NCBI RefSeq assembly: GCF_030817355.1
Contig: NZ_JAUSZH010000001.1
Location: forward strand, 4,279,001-4,343,000
Reading direction: 5' to 3'
DNA length: 64,000 nucleotides
Source: Streptomyces sp. V1I1
GTDB taxonomy: Bacteria > Actinomycetota > Actinomycetes > Streptomycetales > Streptomycetaceae
The notes beneath the pieces are model-generated. The model was not told the DNA's origin. It saw only the letters and a list, made by a program, of their open reading frames with translations, and made no database searches. Below are positions 7,525 to 18,224 of this stretch, piece after piece (the stretch's first letter is position 1; each line of letters opens with the position of its first letter). Both the position numbers and the translations under genes were made by a program.

Positions 7525-8985
7525 ATGGGGGCAGACCAGATCCGGCGATGGGAATCGGGCGCCCTCGCCCACGCCGTCACAGACCCTTTCGGTCAGGGCC
7601 CCCTGCCCTGGCTCCGCGGCAGCGAGCACTACTTCGACGACACCGGCCAGGTCGTCCCCTGGTACGTCGACCCCACCCTGGCCGGCGGCCGCTCCGGCGG
7701 GCCGCGTACCGCCGATGACGTACGCCGTCAGATCAAGGGCTTCACGTCCACCGGCGCCGTCGCCCCCGGCGAGGCGATCGACTTCCACATCACGGTGGAC
7801 CCGCCCCAGCAGTTCTCGGTCGACATCTACCGCATCGGCCACTACGCGGGCGACGGCGCCGCCAAGATCACTACCAGCCCCCGCCTCTCCGGCATCGTCC
7901 AGCCGGCCCCGCTCACTGCCCAGCGCACGGTCTCCTGCCACCACTGGTGGCTCTCCTGGCGGCTGCAGATTCCTTCCTACTGGTCCATCGGCGCCTACGT
8001 CGCCGTGCTCACCACCGCCGACGGCTACCGCTCCCACATCCCCTTCACCGTCCGCGACGACCACCCCGCCGACCTCCTGCTGCTCCTCCCGGACATCACC
8101 TGGCAGGCGTACAACCTCTACCCGGAGGACGGCCACACCGGCGCCAGCCTCTACCACGCCTGGGACGAGACGGGCCGCCTGCTCGGCGAGGAGGACGCCG
8201 CGATGACGGTGTCCTTCGACCGCCCGTACGCCGGCGCGGGCCTGCCTCTCCACGTCGGCCACGCCTACGACTTCATCCGCTGGGCCGAGCGGTACGGCTA
8301 CGACCTCGCCTACGCCGACACCCGCGACCTCCACGCCGGCCGCGTCGACCCCACCCGCTACCGCGGACTGGTCTTCCCCGGCCACGACGAGTACTGGTCG
8401 GCCCCCATGCGCCGCACCGCCGAACTCGCCCGCGACCACGGCACCTCGCTCGTCTTCCTCTCCGCCAACACCATGTACTGGCAGGTCGAGCTCGGCCCGT
8501 CCCCCTCCGGCGTCGAGGACCGCCTGCTCACCTGCCGCAAGCGCCGCAGCCCGGGAAAGTCCGCCCTGTGGCGCGAGATCGACCGGGCCGAGCAGCAGCT
8601 GCTCGGCATCCAGTACGCGGGGAGGGTCCCCGAGCCGCACCCTCTTGTCGTACGGAACGCGGACCACTGGCTCTGGGAGGCGACGGGCGCAGTCGAGGGC
8701 GACGAACTCCCCGGCCTGGTCGCGGGCGAGGCCGACCGTTACTTCCCGCGCACCGCGCTCCCCGAGCACCGGGGACGGATCCTGCTGGCCCACTCCCCCT
8801 ACCAGGACAGCGAAGGCGCCGTGCGCCACCAGGAGACATCGCTGTACCGCGCACCCTCCGGCGCCCTGGTCTTCGCGTCCGGCACGTTCGCCTGGTCCCC
8901 GGCGCTGGACCGACCCGGCCATGTCGAGACCCGCGTCCAGCGGGCGACGGCCAACCTCCTCGACCGCATCTGCAAACGCGATTAG
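7525..8985 (+). CDS. N,N-dimethylformamidase beta-subunit-like protein
   Basis: The 486-residue protein starts at ATG 7525 behind GGGAGGG. The core has features I associate with the large-subunit-like domain of N,N-dimethylformamidase: VDIYRIGHYAGDGA, FDRPYAGAG, a central GHDEYWS motif and FLSANTMYWQ. Many actinomycetes carry such a protein with unknown substrate. There is no signal peptide, so it should be cytoplasmic. It lies 146 bp before purC and may be cotranscribed, although a promoter in that gap is possible. The real reaction cannot be predicted from sequence. Confidence 0.75.
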   Translation: MGADQIRRWESGALAHAVTDPFGQGPLPWLRGSEHYFDDTGQVVPWYVDPTLAGGRSGGPRTADDVRRQIKGFTSTGAVAPGEAIDFHITVDPPQQFSVDIYRIGHYAGDGAAKITTSPRLSGIVQPAPLTAQRTVSCHHWWLSWRLQIPSYWSIGAYVAVLTTADGYRSHIPFTVRDDHPADLLLLLPDITWQAYNLYPEDGHTGASLYHAWDETGRLLGEEDAAMTVSFDRPYAGAGLPLHVGHAYDFIRWAERYGYDLAYADTRDLHAGRVDPTRYRGLVFPGHDEYWSAPMRRTAELARDHGTSLVFLSANTMYWQVELGPSPSGVEDRLLTCRKRRSPGKSALWREIDRAEQQLLGIQYAGRVPEPHPLVVRNADHWLWEATGAVEGDELPGLVAGEADRYFPRTALPEHRGRILLAHSPYQDSEGAVRHQETSLYRAPSGALVFASGTFAWSPALDRPGHVETRVQRATANLLDRICKRD

Positions 8986-9131
8986 GACCGACAGGACCGA
9001 GCAGGACCCCCTGGCCGGGCCCGCCCTCCCCGCATACGGGAGAATCGAGGCGACTGGCCCGCCCGTCTCCCACCACCGCCCTACTTGTGCCCCTTCTGGG
9101 CGCCCCTTTTGTTCAACCACGGGGAGGAACC

Positions 9132-10032
9132 GTGTCCGGATTCGTCGAAAAGCCCGAGCCGCTTCAGGTGCCGGGCCTGGTACATCTGCACACCGGCAAG
9201 GTGCGCGACCTGTACCAGAACGAGGCGGGCGACCTCGTGATGGTCGCAAGCGACCGCATCTCCGCCTACGACTGGGTGCTGCCCACCGAGATCCTCGACA
9301 AGGGCCGGGTCCTCACCCAGCTGTCGCTGTGGTGGTTCGAGCGCCTCGAGGACCTCGTCCCCAACCATGTGATCTCCACCGAGCTGCCCGCCGGTGCCCC
9401 CGCCCACTGGGCGGGCCGCACCCTCGTCTGCAAGTCCCTGCGCATGGTCCCGGTCGAGTGCGTCGCCCGCGGCTACCTCACCGGCTCGGGCCTCGCCGAG
9501 TACAACGAGGACCCGTACCGTCTGCGGGATCGCGCTGCCCGAGGGCCTCTCCGACGGCGCCGAGCTCCCCGCCCCGATCTTCACGCCCGCCACCAAGGCG
9601 GCCGTCGGCGACCACGACGAGAACGTCAGTTACGAGGAAGTGGTCCGCCAGGTCGGCGCCGAGACCGCCGCCCAGCTGCGCCAGACCACCCTCGCCGTCT
9701 ACAGCCGGGCCCGCGACATCGCCCGCGACCGCGGCATCATCCTGGCCGACACCAAGTTCGAGTTCGGCTTCGAGGGCGACGAGCTCGTCATCGCCGACGA
9801 GGTGCTGACCCCGGACTCCTCTCGTTTCTGGCCCGCCGCGACCTGGGAGCCCGGCCGCGCCCAGCCCTCGTACGACAAGCAGTACGTCCGCGACTGGCTG
9901 ACCTCGCCCGCCTCCGGCTGGGACCGCAGGAGCGAACAGCCGCCGCCGGCCCTCCCGCAGGAGATCGTCGACGCGACCCGCGCCAAGTACATCGAGGCGT
10001 ACGAGCTGCTTGCCGGCACGAGCTGGTCGTAG
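9132..10032 (+). pseudogene. purC: SAICAR synthetase with a one-base frameshift
   Basis: PurC condenses CAIR with aspartate in purine synthesis. The GTG start at 9132 follows a GGGGAGG ribosome site. Residues up to GLAEYNED read in one frame, and the conserved TVCGIALPEGLSDG and the rest continue in the +1 frame to TAG at 10030. Removing one C from CCC at 9512-9514 restores one frame of about 299 residues (EYNEDRTVCGIALPEG), the normal length. All other conserved stretches (HTGKVRDLY, ADTKFEFG, DEVLTPDSSRFW) are intact. The gene is either recently broken or, more likely, wrongly read in a C run. It is followed by a terminator. Confidence 0.9.
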
Positions 10033-10058
10033 CCACGAAGGCTGGTCGTAGACACGAA

Positions 10059-10089
10059 GAAGGCCCCGGTCGTGGTGACCGGGGCCTTC
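10059..10089 (+). terminator. Terminator after purC / below tRNA-Gly
   Basis: A 13-bp perfect stem (10059-10071 with 10077-10089) with a five-base loop. It lies between purC and a convergent tRNA-Gly and could serve both. Confidence 0.8.
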
Positions 10090-10095
10090 AATCTG

Positions 10096-10168
10096 AGCGG
10101 ACGACCAGGTTCGAACTGGCGACCTCAACCTTGGCAAGGTTGCGCTCTACCAACTGAGCTACGTCCGC
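10096..10168 (-). tRNA. tRNA-Gly (anticodon GCC)
   Basis: A 73-nt cloverleaf. The acceptor GCGGACG pairs with CGTCCGC, the D-arm is GCTC...GAGC, and the anticodon loop TTGCCAA reads GCC. It has a TTCGA T-loop and discriminator U. It is very similar to the tRNA at 13859-13931. Confidence 0.95.
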
Positions 10169-10189
10169 ATGCGCCGTGCGCGGAGACCA

Positions 10190-10798
10190 CTATACCCAAC
10201 CTCGCTCGCGTGCGAGACGCACCGCCGCGTGCCGATTTTCGGCCCCCAGTTTGGAGGCGGCGGAAGAGAGGTAGTTCCGCACGGTCCCCTGGGACAGCGA
10301 GGCACGCTCCGCGATCTCCGCGACCGGTGCCCCGTCCGCCGCCAGTTCCAGCACCTCCGCCTCGCGGGCGGTCAGCGGCGAGTCGCCCGCGGAGATCGCG
10401 TCCGCCGCCAACTCCGGGTCCACATAACGGTTTCCGGCGTGCACGGTACGGATGATCTCCGCCAGCCGCTGGGCGCTGACCGTCTTCGGGACAAAGCCCC
10501 GCACGCCCGCGGCCAGCGCTCTCTTCAGGTGCCCGGGCCGTCCGTGGCTGGTCACGATCATCGTCCTGCATTCGGGCAGTTCGGCACGGAGGGATGTGGC
10601 CACGCTCACACCGTCCGGGGCGGGCATCTGAAGATCGAGGACTGCGACATCGGGCCGGTTGGCCCGCGCCATGGCGAGGGCCTCGGTGCCCGAGGCCGCC
10701 TCGGCGACCACCACGAGATCGTCCTCGAGCGCGAGCAGCGCGGCCAGTGCGCCGCGGATCAGATGCTCGTCATCGGCGAGCAGTACCCGTACGGTCAC
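10190..10798 (-). CDS. LuxR/NarL-family response regulator
   Basis: The 202-residue protein has a receiver domain (acidic pair ADDE near the N-terminus, phospho-acceptor Asp in VLDLQMP, conserved Lys in FVPKTVS) followed by a LuxR-type helix-turn-helix (LTAREAEVLELAADG...LSQGTVRNYLS, about 140-185). Its GTG start at 10798 overlaps the kinase stop as GTGA, so it is coupled to the sensor. It should be phosphorylated by that kinase and probably controls the ABC exporter encoded in the same operon. It is the last gene of the minus-strand unit, just before tRNA-Gly. Confidence 0.92.
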   Translation of the reverse strand: MTVRVLLADDEHLIRGALAALLALEDDLVVVAEAASGTEALAMARANRPDVAVLDLQMPAPDGVSVATSLRAELPECRTMIVTSHGRPGHLKRALAAGVRGFVPKTVSAQRLAEIIRTVHAGNRYVDPELAADAISAGDSPLTAREAEVLELAADGAPVAEIAERASLSQGTVRNYLSSAASKLGAENRHAAVRLARERGWV

Positions 10799-12021
10799 AC
10801 CGCCTCCTCCATGTCCTGTCCCGTCCGCTGTCCCAGTGGAACGCGGGCCGTCAGGCGGAACCGCCCGCCTCGCGCCGGTCCCGCCTCCAGCGTGCCGTCC
10901 ACGGCGGACAGCCGCTCCCGCAGGCCCGCCAGGCCCGAGCCCGGGGTGCCGGCTGCCGCCTCGGCCGCCCCGTCGTTCTCGACGACCAGCACCACCGCGT
11001 CGTCCGCGGTGCGCAGCGATATCGTGCAGCACCGTGCGTCCCCGTGCCGCAGCACGTTCGTCGTGGCCTCACGGACCACCCAGCCCAGCGCCGACTGGAC
11101 GCCCACGGGCAGCTCGGCGTCCCCGGACCGGACGGTGCAGCTGATCCCGGCCGCCGCCAAGACGCCCCACGCACCCTCCAGTTCCACGCTCAGGTCCGCC
11201 TCCCGGTAGCCGCGCACCACGTCCCGTACCTCTCGCTGCGACTCCTGGGCGATGCGCTGGACCTCGGCCATCTGGTCGACCGCCTCAGGCCTCCCGCGCC
11301 GCGCCAGCTGCACCGCCAGCTCGCTCTTCAGCGCGATGACGGCGAGGTTACGGCCCATCACGTCGTGCAGATCGCGGCCGAAGCGCAGTCGCTCCTCCGC
11401 GACCGCCAGCCGCGCCTGTACGTCACGCGCCTCTCGCAGCTCCCACATCACCGCCAGCACCCACATGGACCAGCGGGCCGTGAAGGCCATCCACCCGTTC
11501 ACGAAGCCGGTGGTCACGACGGCGAACACCACCTCATCGGCCGTGCGCCCGGTCAGCGAAACCATCCCGCACACCACGGCCAGCACCGCGAGCTGGATCA
11601 CGGCCGTGGTCCGGTTGCTCATGAGCAGGCTGTGGACGGCCAGGAAGGGCGCCAGCGCCGCCGCCAGCATCGTCGGCAGCAGCCCGGTCAGATCGACCGT
11701 CGCCCCCAGCGCCACCACGGCGGCCGTCGTCCCGGCCGTCACCGCTGCCGCCCTTGAGACCAGCCTCCGGGGCACCTGCCCCTGCCCCAGATAGGCGTCC
11801 ATCGCGTGCCGGGCGAGCCGTCCGCAGAGCACCCCCTCCGCGATGGCCAGCACCGAGGCGGTCCCGACCAGGACCAGCTGCCAGTCCTCGTGGAGGGGCT
11901 GGCCCAGCAGCAGCAGCGTCAGCCCGAGGACGCCCACCCACACGATCAGATGGACCGTGCCGCGCGTGTAGAGGTCCACCTTGGCAAGCCCGCTGCGACC
12001 GCTCCAGCCCTTCACCCGCAC
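10795..12021 (-). CDS. DesK/NarX-type sensor histidine kinase
   Basis: From GTG 12021 (AGGGGG upstream) the product is about 408 residues. The N-terminal half has about five or six hydrophobic segments, so it is an integral membrane sensor. A HisKA_3 helix follows with the phospho-His in GRDLHDVMGRNLAV, then a compact HATPase_c domain (VVREATTNVLRHG N-box, ENDG, GSGLAGLRERL). The ligand is unknown. Sensors next to ABC exporters often respond to the exported drug or lipid. It is paired with the downstream response regulator and is preceded by the permease. Confidence 0.9.
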   Translation of the reverse strand: MRVKGWSGRSGLAKVDLYTRGTVHLIVWVGVLGLTLLLLGQPLHEDWQLVLVGTASVLAIAEGVLCGRLARHAMDAYLGQGQVPRRLVSRAAAVTAGTTAAVVALGATVDLTGLLPTMLAAALAPFLAVHSLLMSNRTTAVIQLAVLAVVCGMVSLTGRTADEVVFAVVTTGFVNGWMAFTARWSMWVLAVMWELREARDVQARLAVAEERLRFGRDLHDVMGRNLAVIALKSELAVQLARRGRPEAVDQMAEVQRIAQESQREVRDVVRGYREADLSVELEGAWGVLAAAGISCTVRSGDAELPVGVQSALGWVVREATTNVLRHGDARCCTISLRTADDAVVLVVENDGAAEAAAGTPGSGLAGLRERLSAVDGTLEAGPARGGRFRLTARVPLGQRTGQDMEEAV

Positions 12022-12035
12022 AGGGACCCCCTCAG

Positions 12036-12800
12036 TCAGCGGCGCGGCTCCCATCGGAACCACCGCTGAACAGCAAACACCGAGATCGCGGTCCAGGCCA
12101 GCGTCGTCAGGGCGGCACCCAGCAGGTCCTTGGCGTCGGCCCCGCCCAGCCATCCGGCCCGTACGAGCGTCATCACCCCGGTCAGGGGCAGCAGTTCGCA
12201 GATCGACGCGAGCTTCTCCGGCATCACCTCCAGGGGTAGGAAGAGACCGGAGCCCGCCATCGAGATCACGAACATCGGCATGGTGGTGATCTGTACGCTC
12301 TCCACGGTCTGGGTCACCGCGGACGTCACTGCCGCCAGTGCGGTCAGCAGCACTATCCCCAACACCACGCCCAGCACGAGCAGTTCGGGCCGCTCCGGCG
12401 CCCCCAGGTGCAGGAGCGCGACCCCCGCCACCACCAGCAGGACGCACTGCGCGAGGGCGAGACCGGCGGCGGGCAGTGCCGTCCCGACGAGGATCTCGCG
12501 GTCCGGCACCTCCCCTGTACGCAGCCGCTTGAGCACCAGCTCCTCGCGCCGGGCCACATAGGCCGAAACGAGGTTGAGATGGACGACAAGGATCAGCACC
12601 ATGCCGATCCCGCCGGTCATCGCCGCCTCGGCGGCGCTCATCCCGGCCTGGTCGGGATCGATCTGGTCCAGCGACGACTTCGTCCCCACCACCATCGCCC
12701 CGGGCATCAGCAGCGCCACGCAGAGTGCGGTCCGGTTGCGCAGGAGAAGAGTCAGTTCGGCCCGCCCGAGAGCGGTCAGCCGTCCGGCCGTCGCAGTCAT
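12036..12800 (-). CDS. ABC-2 type transporter permease
   Basis: About 254 residues with six predicted membrane segments and the ABC-2 permease layout, including a long first extracellular loop (SSLDQIDPDQAG). It starts at ATG 12800, two bases after the ATPase stop (TGACATG). With the ATPase it would form an efflux pump, typically for a drug, antibiotic or lipid. The substrate is not predictable. Confidence 0.9.
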   Translation of the reverse strand: MTATAGRLTALGRAELTLLLRNRTALCVALLMPGAMVVGTKSSLDQIDPDQAGMSAAEAAMTGGIGMVLILVVHLNLVSAYVARREELVLKRLRTGEVPDREILVGTALPAAGLALAQCVLLVVAGVALLHLGAPERPELLVLGVVLGIVLLTALAAVTSAVTQTVESVQITTMPMFVISMAGSGLFLPLEVMPEKLASICELLPLTGVMTLVRAGWLGGADAKDLLGAALTTLAWTAISVFAVQRWFRWEPRR

Positions 12801-12801
12801 G

Positions 12802-13719
12802 TCACACACCCGCCGTCTGAGTCTGCGCGATATCGAGGAAGGCCTCTTCGAGCGAGGCAGTGCGGGCATCCAGCCCTTCGAGCCGTACGTCCGACTCCCG
12901 CGCCCACCGCAGCAGTTCTTCGAGCGCCTGCTGCAACCGGTGCGTACGGATCTCGATCCGCCGGCCGGCCGCCGCGGCCCGCAGCGAGAGTGGCAGCCGC
13001 CCTGCCGCCACCCCCTCGGGCAGTACGAAACGGATGCGGGCAGGCCGGGCGGCCGTCACCTCGGCCGGGCTCCCCGTGGTCACGATCCGCCCCCGGTGCA
13101 TGATCGCCAGCCGGTCGGCCAGCGCCTCGGCCTCCTCCAGATAGTGCGTGGTCAGCAGCACGGTGGTGCCGTCCTCCCGCAGCCTCCGCACCAGTTCCCA
13201 GGTGTCGCGTCGCCCTTCGGCGTCAAGACCGGTCGTCGGCTCGTCGAGGAAGAGCACCTCGGGCCGCCCGAGCAGCGCCAGCGCCAGATCCAGCCGCCGC
13301 CGCTCACCGCCCGACAGCTGCTTGACCCGTACGCCGGAGCGCTCCGCGAGCCCCACCAGCTTCAGCGCCTCCCCGGTGGGGCGGGCCCCGCTGGTGCACC
13401 CCGCCCACATCCGGGTGGTCTCGGCGACCGTCAGGTCGGAGGGGAAGCCGCCCTCCTGGAGCATCACGCCGATCCGGGGCCGGACGGCGGCGCGCTCGCG
13501 GAAGGGATCGTGGCCGAGTACCCGCACCCGCCCGTCGTCGGGGGCGGCGAGGCCCTCCAGCAGCTCGACCGTGGAGGTCTTGCCCGCGCCATTGGTTCCG
13601 AGCAGGGCGAAGATCTCGCCGCGCGCCACGGAGAAGGAGATCCCGGTCACTGCTTCGAAGCCACCGGCGTAGGTCCGCCGCAGCCCTTCCGCCTCGATCA
13701 CGTACTCGTCGCTGGTCAT
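12802..13719 (-). CDS. ABC transporter ATP-binding protein (DrrA-like)
   Basis: The 305-residue protein has a full nucleotide-binding domain: Walker A GTNGAGKT (about 42-49), Q-loop MLQEGGF, signature LSGGERRRL (about 135-143), Walker B VLFLDEPT and the switch His in LLTTHYLEEAE. The C-terminal extension (about 220-305) resembles the DrrA-type accessory domain of drug exporters. It heads the four-gene operon of ATPase, permease, kinase and regulator. A tRNA-Gly and its terminator lie just upstream. Confidence 0.93.
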   Translation of the reverse strand: MTSDEYVIEAEGLRRTYAGGFEAVTGISFSVARGEIFALLGTNGAGKTSTVELLEGLAAPDDGRVRVLGHDPFRERAAVRPRIGVMLQEGGFPSDLTVAETTRMWAGCTSGARPTGEALKLVGLAERSGVRVKQLSGGERRRLDLALALLGRPEVLFLDEPTTGLDAEGRRDTWELVRRLREDGTTVLLTTHYLEEAEALADRLAIMHRGRIVTTGSPAEVTAARPARIRFVLPEGVAAGRLPLSLRAAAAGRRIEIRTHRLQQALEELLRWARESDVRLEGLDARTASLEEAFLDIAQTQTAGV

Positions 13720-13820
13720 GACTCAAGGCTTCAGCCGACGAGGAGCGACGGGCAGTGCGCGCTGTCACCGGCCCCGATGACAAATGTCATCAGGGTTCGC
13801 ACCCGTCCAGCGCATACGAC

Positions 13821-13851
13821 GAAGGCCCCGGTCGAATCGACCAGGGCCTTC
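13821..13851 (-). terminator. Terminator below tRNA-Gly
   Basis: A 14-bp stem with one C-A mismatch (13821-13834 with 13838-13851), followed on the minus strand by the gap before the ABC operon. It would end the tRNA-Gly transcript. Confidence 0.7.
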
Positions 13852-13858
13852 TTCTCTG

Positions 13859-13931
13859 AGCGGACGACGAGATTCGAACTCGCGACCCTCACCTTGGCAA
13901 GGTGATGCTCTACCAACTGAGCCACGTCCGC
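13859..13931 (-). tRNA. tRNA-Gly (anticodon GCC), second copy
   Basis: A 73-nt cloverleaf with the same acceptor stem as 10096-10168 and a GCC anticodon. The D, anticodon and T-stems carry compensated differences. Confidence 0.95.
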
Positions 13932-14011
13932 ATTGCTGCCGCTCAGCTCTCACTGGGCGGTGCGTCCACCACTCTACCTGATCCACATCAGTGGCCGCTA
14001 AAGCGATGCAG

Positions 14012-14083
14012 AGCGGGTGACAGGAATTGCACACTGCGCCTTCCCCCTGGAAGGGGGATGTTCTACTACTGAACTACACCCGC
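14012..14083 (-). tRNA. tRNA-Gly (anticodon TCC) with abnormal T-arm
   Basis: The acceptor GCGGGTG pairs with CACCCGC, the D-arm GTTC...GAAC is normal, and a five-pair C/G-rich anticodon stem holds loop CTTCCAG (TCC). The T-arm lacks the TTCGA loop. It reads TGTGCAATT in that place, the stem has a mismatch and the loop is one base longer. The folded core argues for a real tRNA, but the T-loop suggests altered EF-Tu binding or an early pseudogene. Confidence 0.75.
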
Positions 14084-14182
14084 ACGCTGCGTGAGACGGG
14101 GCCTTGCGGCCTCGCCCTTCGGCGTGCTCCAGACTCTAGCCGACCGCCAGGGGTGCAGCGCAACTCCGATCCGCTCGGGCCC

Positions 14183-14518
14183 TCAACTGGCTTGGCGGAA
14201 GGCCTCGTAGACCCTCTTGGGGATTCGGCCGCGGGCAGGCACGTCCATCTTGTTCGACTGCGCCCAGGCCCGAACGGCCGCCGGGGCGGGCTCGAGCAAG
14301 GTGTGCCGGTAGGTGATGCGGGACTTGTCACGCTTCCCGGCGTTTGTCTGCTTCCGGCCGGCCGCCATGTACGGGGCCAGGGCCTTGCGCAGTTTCTTTG
14401 CATTGGAGGGATTGAGGTCGATCTCGTACGACTTCCCGTCCACGGCGAACGCGACCGTTTCCGCCGCTTCTCCGCCGTCGATGTCGTCGGAGAGCGTGAC
14501 CACTACTCGCTGAGCCAC
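14183..14518 (-). CDS. lsr2: Lsr2 nucleoid-associated protein
   Basis: The 111-residue protein matches Lsr2. An N-terminal dimerisation part (AQRVVVTLSDDIDGGEAAETV) is followed by a C-terminal AT-hook-like DNA-binding part ending in VRAWAQSNKMDVPARGRIPKRV, with the RGR minor-groove motif. Lsr2 coats AT-rich and horizontally acquired DNA and silences it, the actinobacterial counterpart of H-NS. It is relevant here because the window also holds acquired islands. It is divergent from purSQL, with a relatively AT-rich 290-bp intergenic region. Confidence 0.95.
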   Translation of the reverse strand: MAQRVVVTLSDDIDGGEAAETVAFAVDGKSYEIDLNPSNAKKLRKALAPYMAAGRKQTNAGKRDKSRITYRHTLLEPAPAAVRAWAQSNKMDVPARGRIPKRVYEAFRQAS

Positions 14519-14809
14519 GGATATCGGTCCTTTCCTGCGGTATCACCGGTTTGACATGCTGCTGCGACATGCGGCGATACCGACTTTGCGGATGCTGAGG
14601 GGCAATGCTGCTTTCCTCTGTATTCCTTTGTACAGCGACAGGCGGCGCATTGTGAAGCCCAGCCAATTACATGCGCGTGTCCGGGGCAATGGGTGGCGGG
14701 ATATTTTCCCTGGATTTTCGTTGCGCGTTCTCCCGATATCTACCCGCGTAGATTTTTCGGGCGGGTACGCTGAGGGAACCGCCCTCGCAACACACCACCG
14801 GGAGTGCCC
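14519..14809. promoter_or_regulatory. Divergent lsr2 / purS intergenic region
   Basis: This 291-bp stretch has no gene and is richer in A+T than its surroundings. TACGCT at 14766-14771 is a plausible -10 element for purS. It also contains TACCCGCGTAG (14740-14750). I do not see an aptamer-like purine riboswitch. The AT-rich part could be a target for Lsr2 autoregulation (inference). Confidence 0.45.
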
Positions 14810-15055
14810 GTGGCACGCGTCGTAGTCGACGTCATGCTCAAGCCCGAGATCCTCGACCCCCAGGGACAGGCAGTACAGCGTGCACTGCCCCGTCTCGGAT
14901 TCGACGGAATCGCGGACGTACGTCAGGGAAAGCGCTTCGAGCTGGAGGTGGAGGGGCCGGTCGACGACGCCGCCCTCGCCCGCATCCATGAGATGGCCGA
15001 AACGTTCCTCGCCAACACCGTCATCGAGGACTTCGTCGTGAAGGTGGAGTCGTGA
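14810..15055 (+). CDS. purS: FGAM synthase subunit PurS
   Basis: The 81-residue PurS bridges PurL and PurQ in the three-part FGAM synthase. It reads [19 protein letters not shown] at the N-terminus, the standard PurS opening. Two in-frame GTGs exist, at 14804 and 14810. The second is chosen because GGGAG (about 14799-14803) is well spaced for it and the family begins MARVV. The stop overlaps the purQ start as GTGA. Confidence 0.96.
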   Translation: MARVVVDVMLKPEILDPQGQAVQRALPRLGFDGIADVRQGKRFELEVEGPVDDAALARIHEMAETFLANTVIEDFVVKVES

Positions 15056-15732
15056 CCTCTCGTATCGGAGTCGTCACATTCCCCGGCACGCTCGACGACC
15101 GGGACAGCCTGCGCGCCGTACGTCTCGCGGGCGCCGAACCGGTCTCGCTCTGGCATCGCGACAAGGACCTCAAGCAGGTCGACGCCGTGGTTCTCGCCGG
15201 AGGTTTCTCCTACGGCGACTATCTGCGGGCCGGAGCCATCTCCCGGTTCTCGCCGGTGATGGAAACGATCATCGACCAGGCGAAGGCCGGTATGCCGGTT
15301 CTCGGGATCTGCAACGGCTTCCAGATCCTCACCGAGTCGCATCTGCTGCCGGGCGCCATGCTCCAGAACAACCACCTGCACTTCATCTGCCGTGAGCAGA
15401 AGCTGCGGGTGGAGACGAGCGAGACGGCCTGGACCGCGGACTACACCGCCGGCCAGGAGATCTCGGTCCCGCTCAAGAACATGGACGGGCGGTACGTCGC
15501 CGACGAGCGCACGCTCGACGAGCTGGAGGCCGAGGGCCGGGTCGCCTTCCGCTATCTGGACTTCAACCCGAACGGTTCGCTGCGCGACATCGCCGGCATC
15601 ACCAACGCCGCGGGCAATGTCGTCGGCCTGATGCCGCACCCGGAGCACGCCGTCGAGCCCCTGATCGGCACGGGCCGCACCGACGGCCTCGGTTTCTTCA
15701 CCTCGATCCTCAAGAAGCTGGTCTCCCTGTGA
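15052..15732 (+). CDS. purQ: FGAM synthase subunit PurQ (glutaminase)
   Basis: This class I glutamine amidotransferase of 226 residues supplies ammonia to PurL. It has the nucleophile Cys in [12 protein letters not shown] and the His/Glu pair in MPHPEHAVE near the C-terminus. The GTG start overlaps purS by four bases. It is separated from purL by 121 bp, unusually wide for these partners. Confidence 0.97.
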   Translation: MTSRIGVVTFPGTLDDRDSLRAVRLAGAEPVSLWHRDKDLKQVDAVVLAGGFSYGDYLRAGAISRFSPVMETIIDQAKAGMPVLGICNGFQILTESHLLPGAMLQNNHLHFICREQKLRVETSETAWTADYTAGQEISVPLKNMDGRYVADERTLDELEAEGRVAFRYLDFNPNGSLRDIAGITNAAGNVVGLMPHPEHAVEPLIGTGRTDGLGFFTSILKKLVSL

Positions 15733-15853
15733 GCGACGCACGCGTGGCCGCCGGGCTGCAGACGAAGAAGCATGCCGCACCTCTGCGCCGCGCGGGCGGA
15801 GATGGGGGCACCACCCAGGCGTCAGCTCTGGGGGAGAACGAAAGGGCCGCAGC
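15733..15853. other. purQ-purL spacer with a small hairpin
   Basis: No gene is visible in 121 bp. A CCCAG/CTGGG arm pair (about 15812-15831) lies within a G-rich stretch of a kind often scattered between Streptomyces genes. It may affect read-through between purQ and purL. Confidence 0.3.
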
Positions 15854-18103
<2,250 letters not shown>

Positions 18104-18142
18104 CGTCTGCTGCTCCGGCCGTCTGCTGGATCGCGCGCTGCC

Positions 18143-18180
18143 GGCTGAGCCCCCACCCCTCTCGGGGTGGGGGCTCAGCC
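18143..18180 (+). terminator. purSQL terminator
   Basis: A 17-bp perfect stem (18143-18159 with 18164-18180), a TCTC loop and a following GTTTCCC tract. Confidence 0.85.
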
Positions 18181-18200
18181 GTTTCCCTCTTGCGCGGGAT

Positions 18201-18214
18201 TACGTAACTACGTA
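18201..18214. promoter_or_regulatory. TACGTA repeat operator upstream of ArsR-like gene
   Basis: Two palindromic TACGTA hexamers separated by AC lie 11 bases before the regulator's ATG. The position and symmetry suggest that the regulator binds its own promoter. The gene has no obvious ribosome site, so the transcript may be leaderless or have a very short leader. Confidence 0.5.
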
Positions 18215-18224
18215 GATTTGGAAT

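Noticed and set aside
14519..14809. Small gene in the lsr2-purS gap (89-residue frame at 14556)
   Set aside because: It crosses the likely promoters, has atypical composition and no ribosome site.
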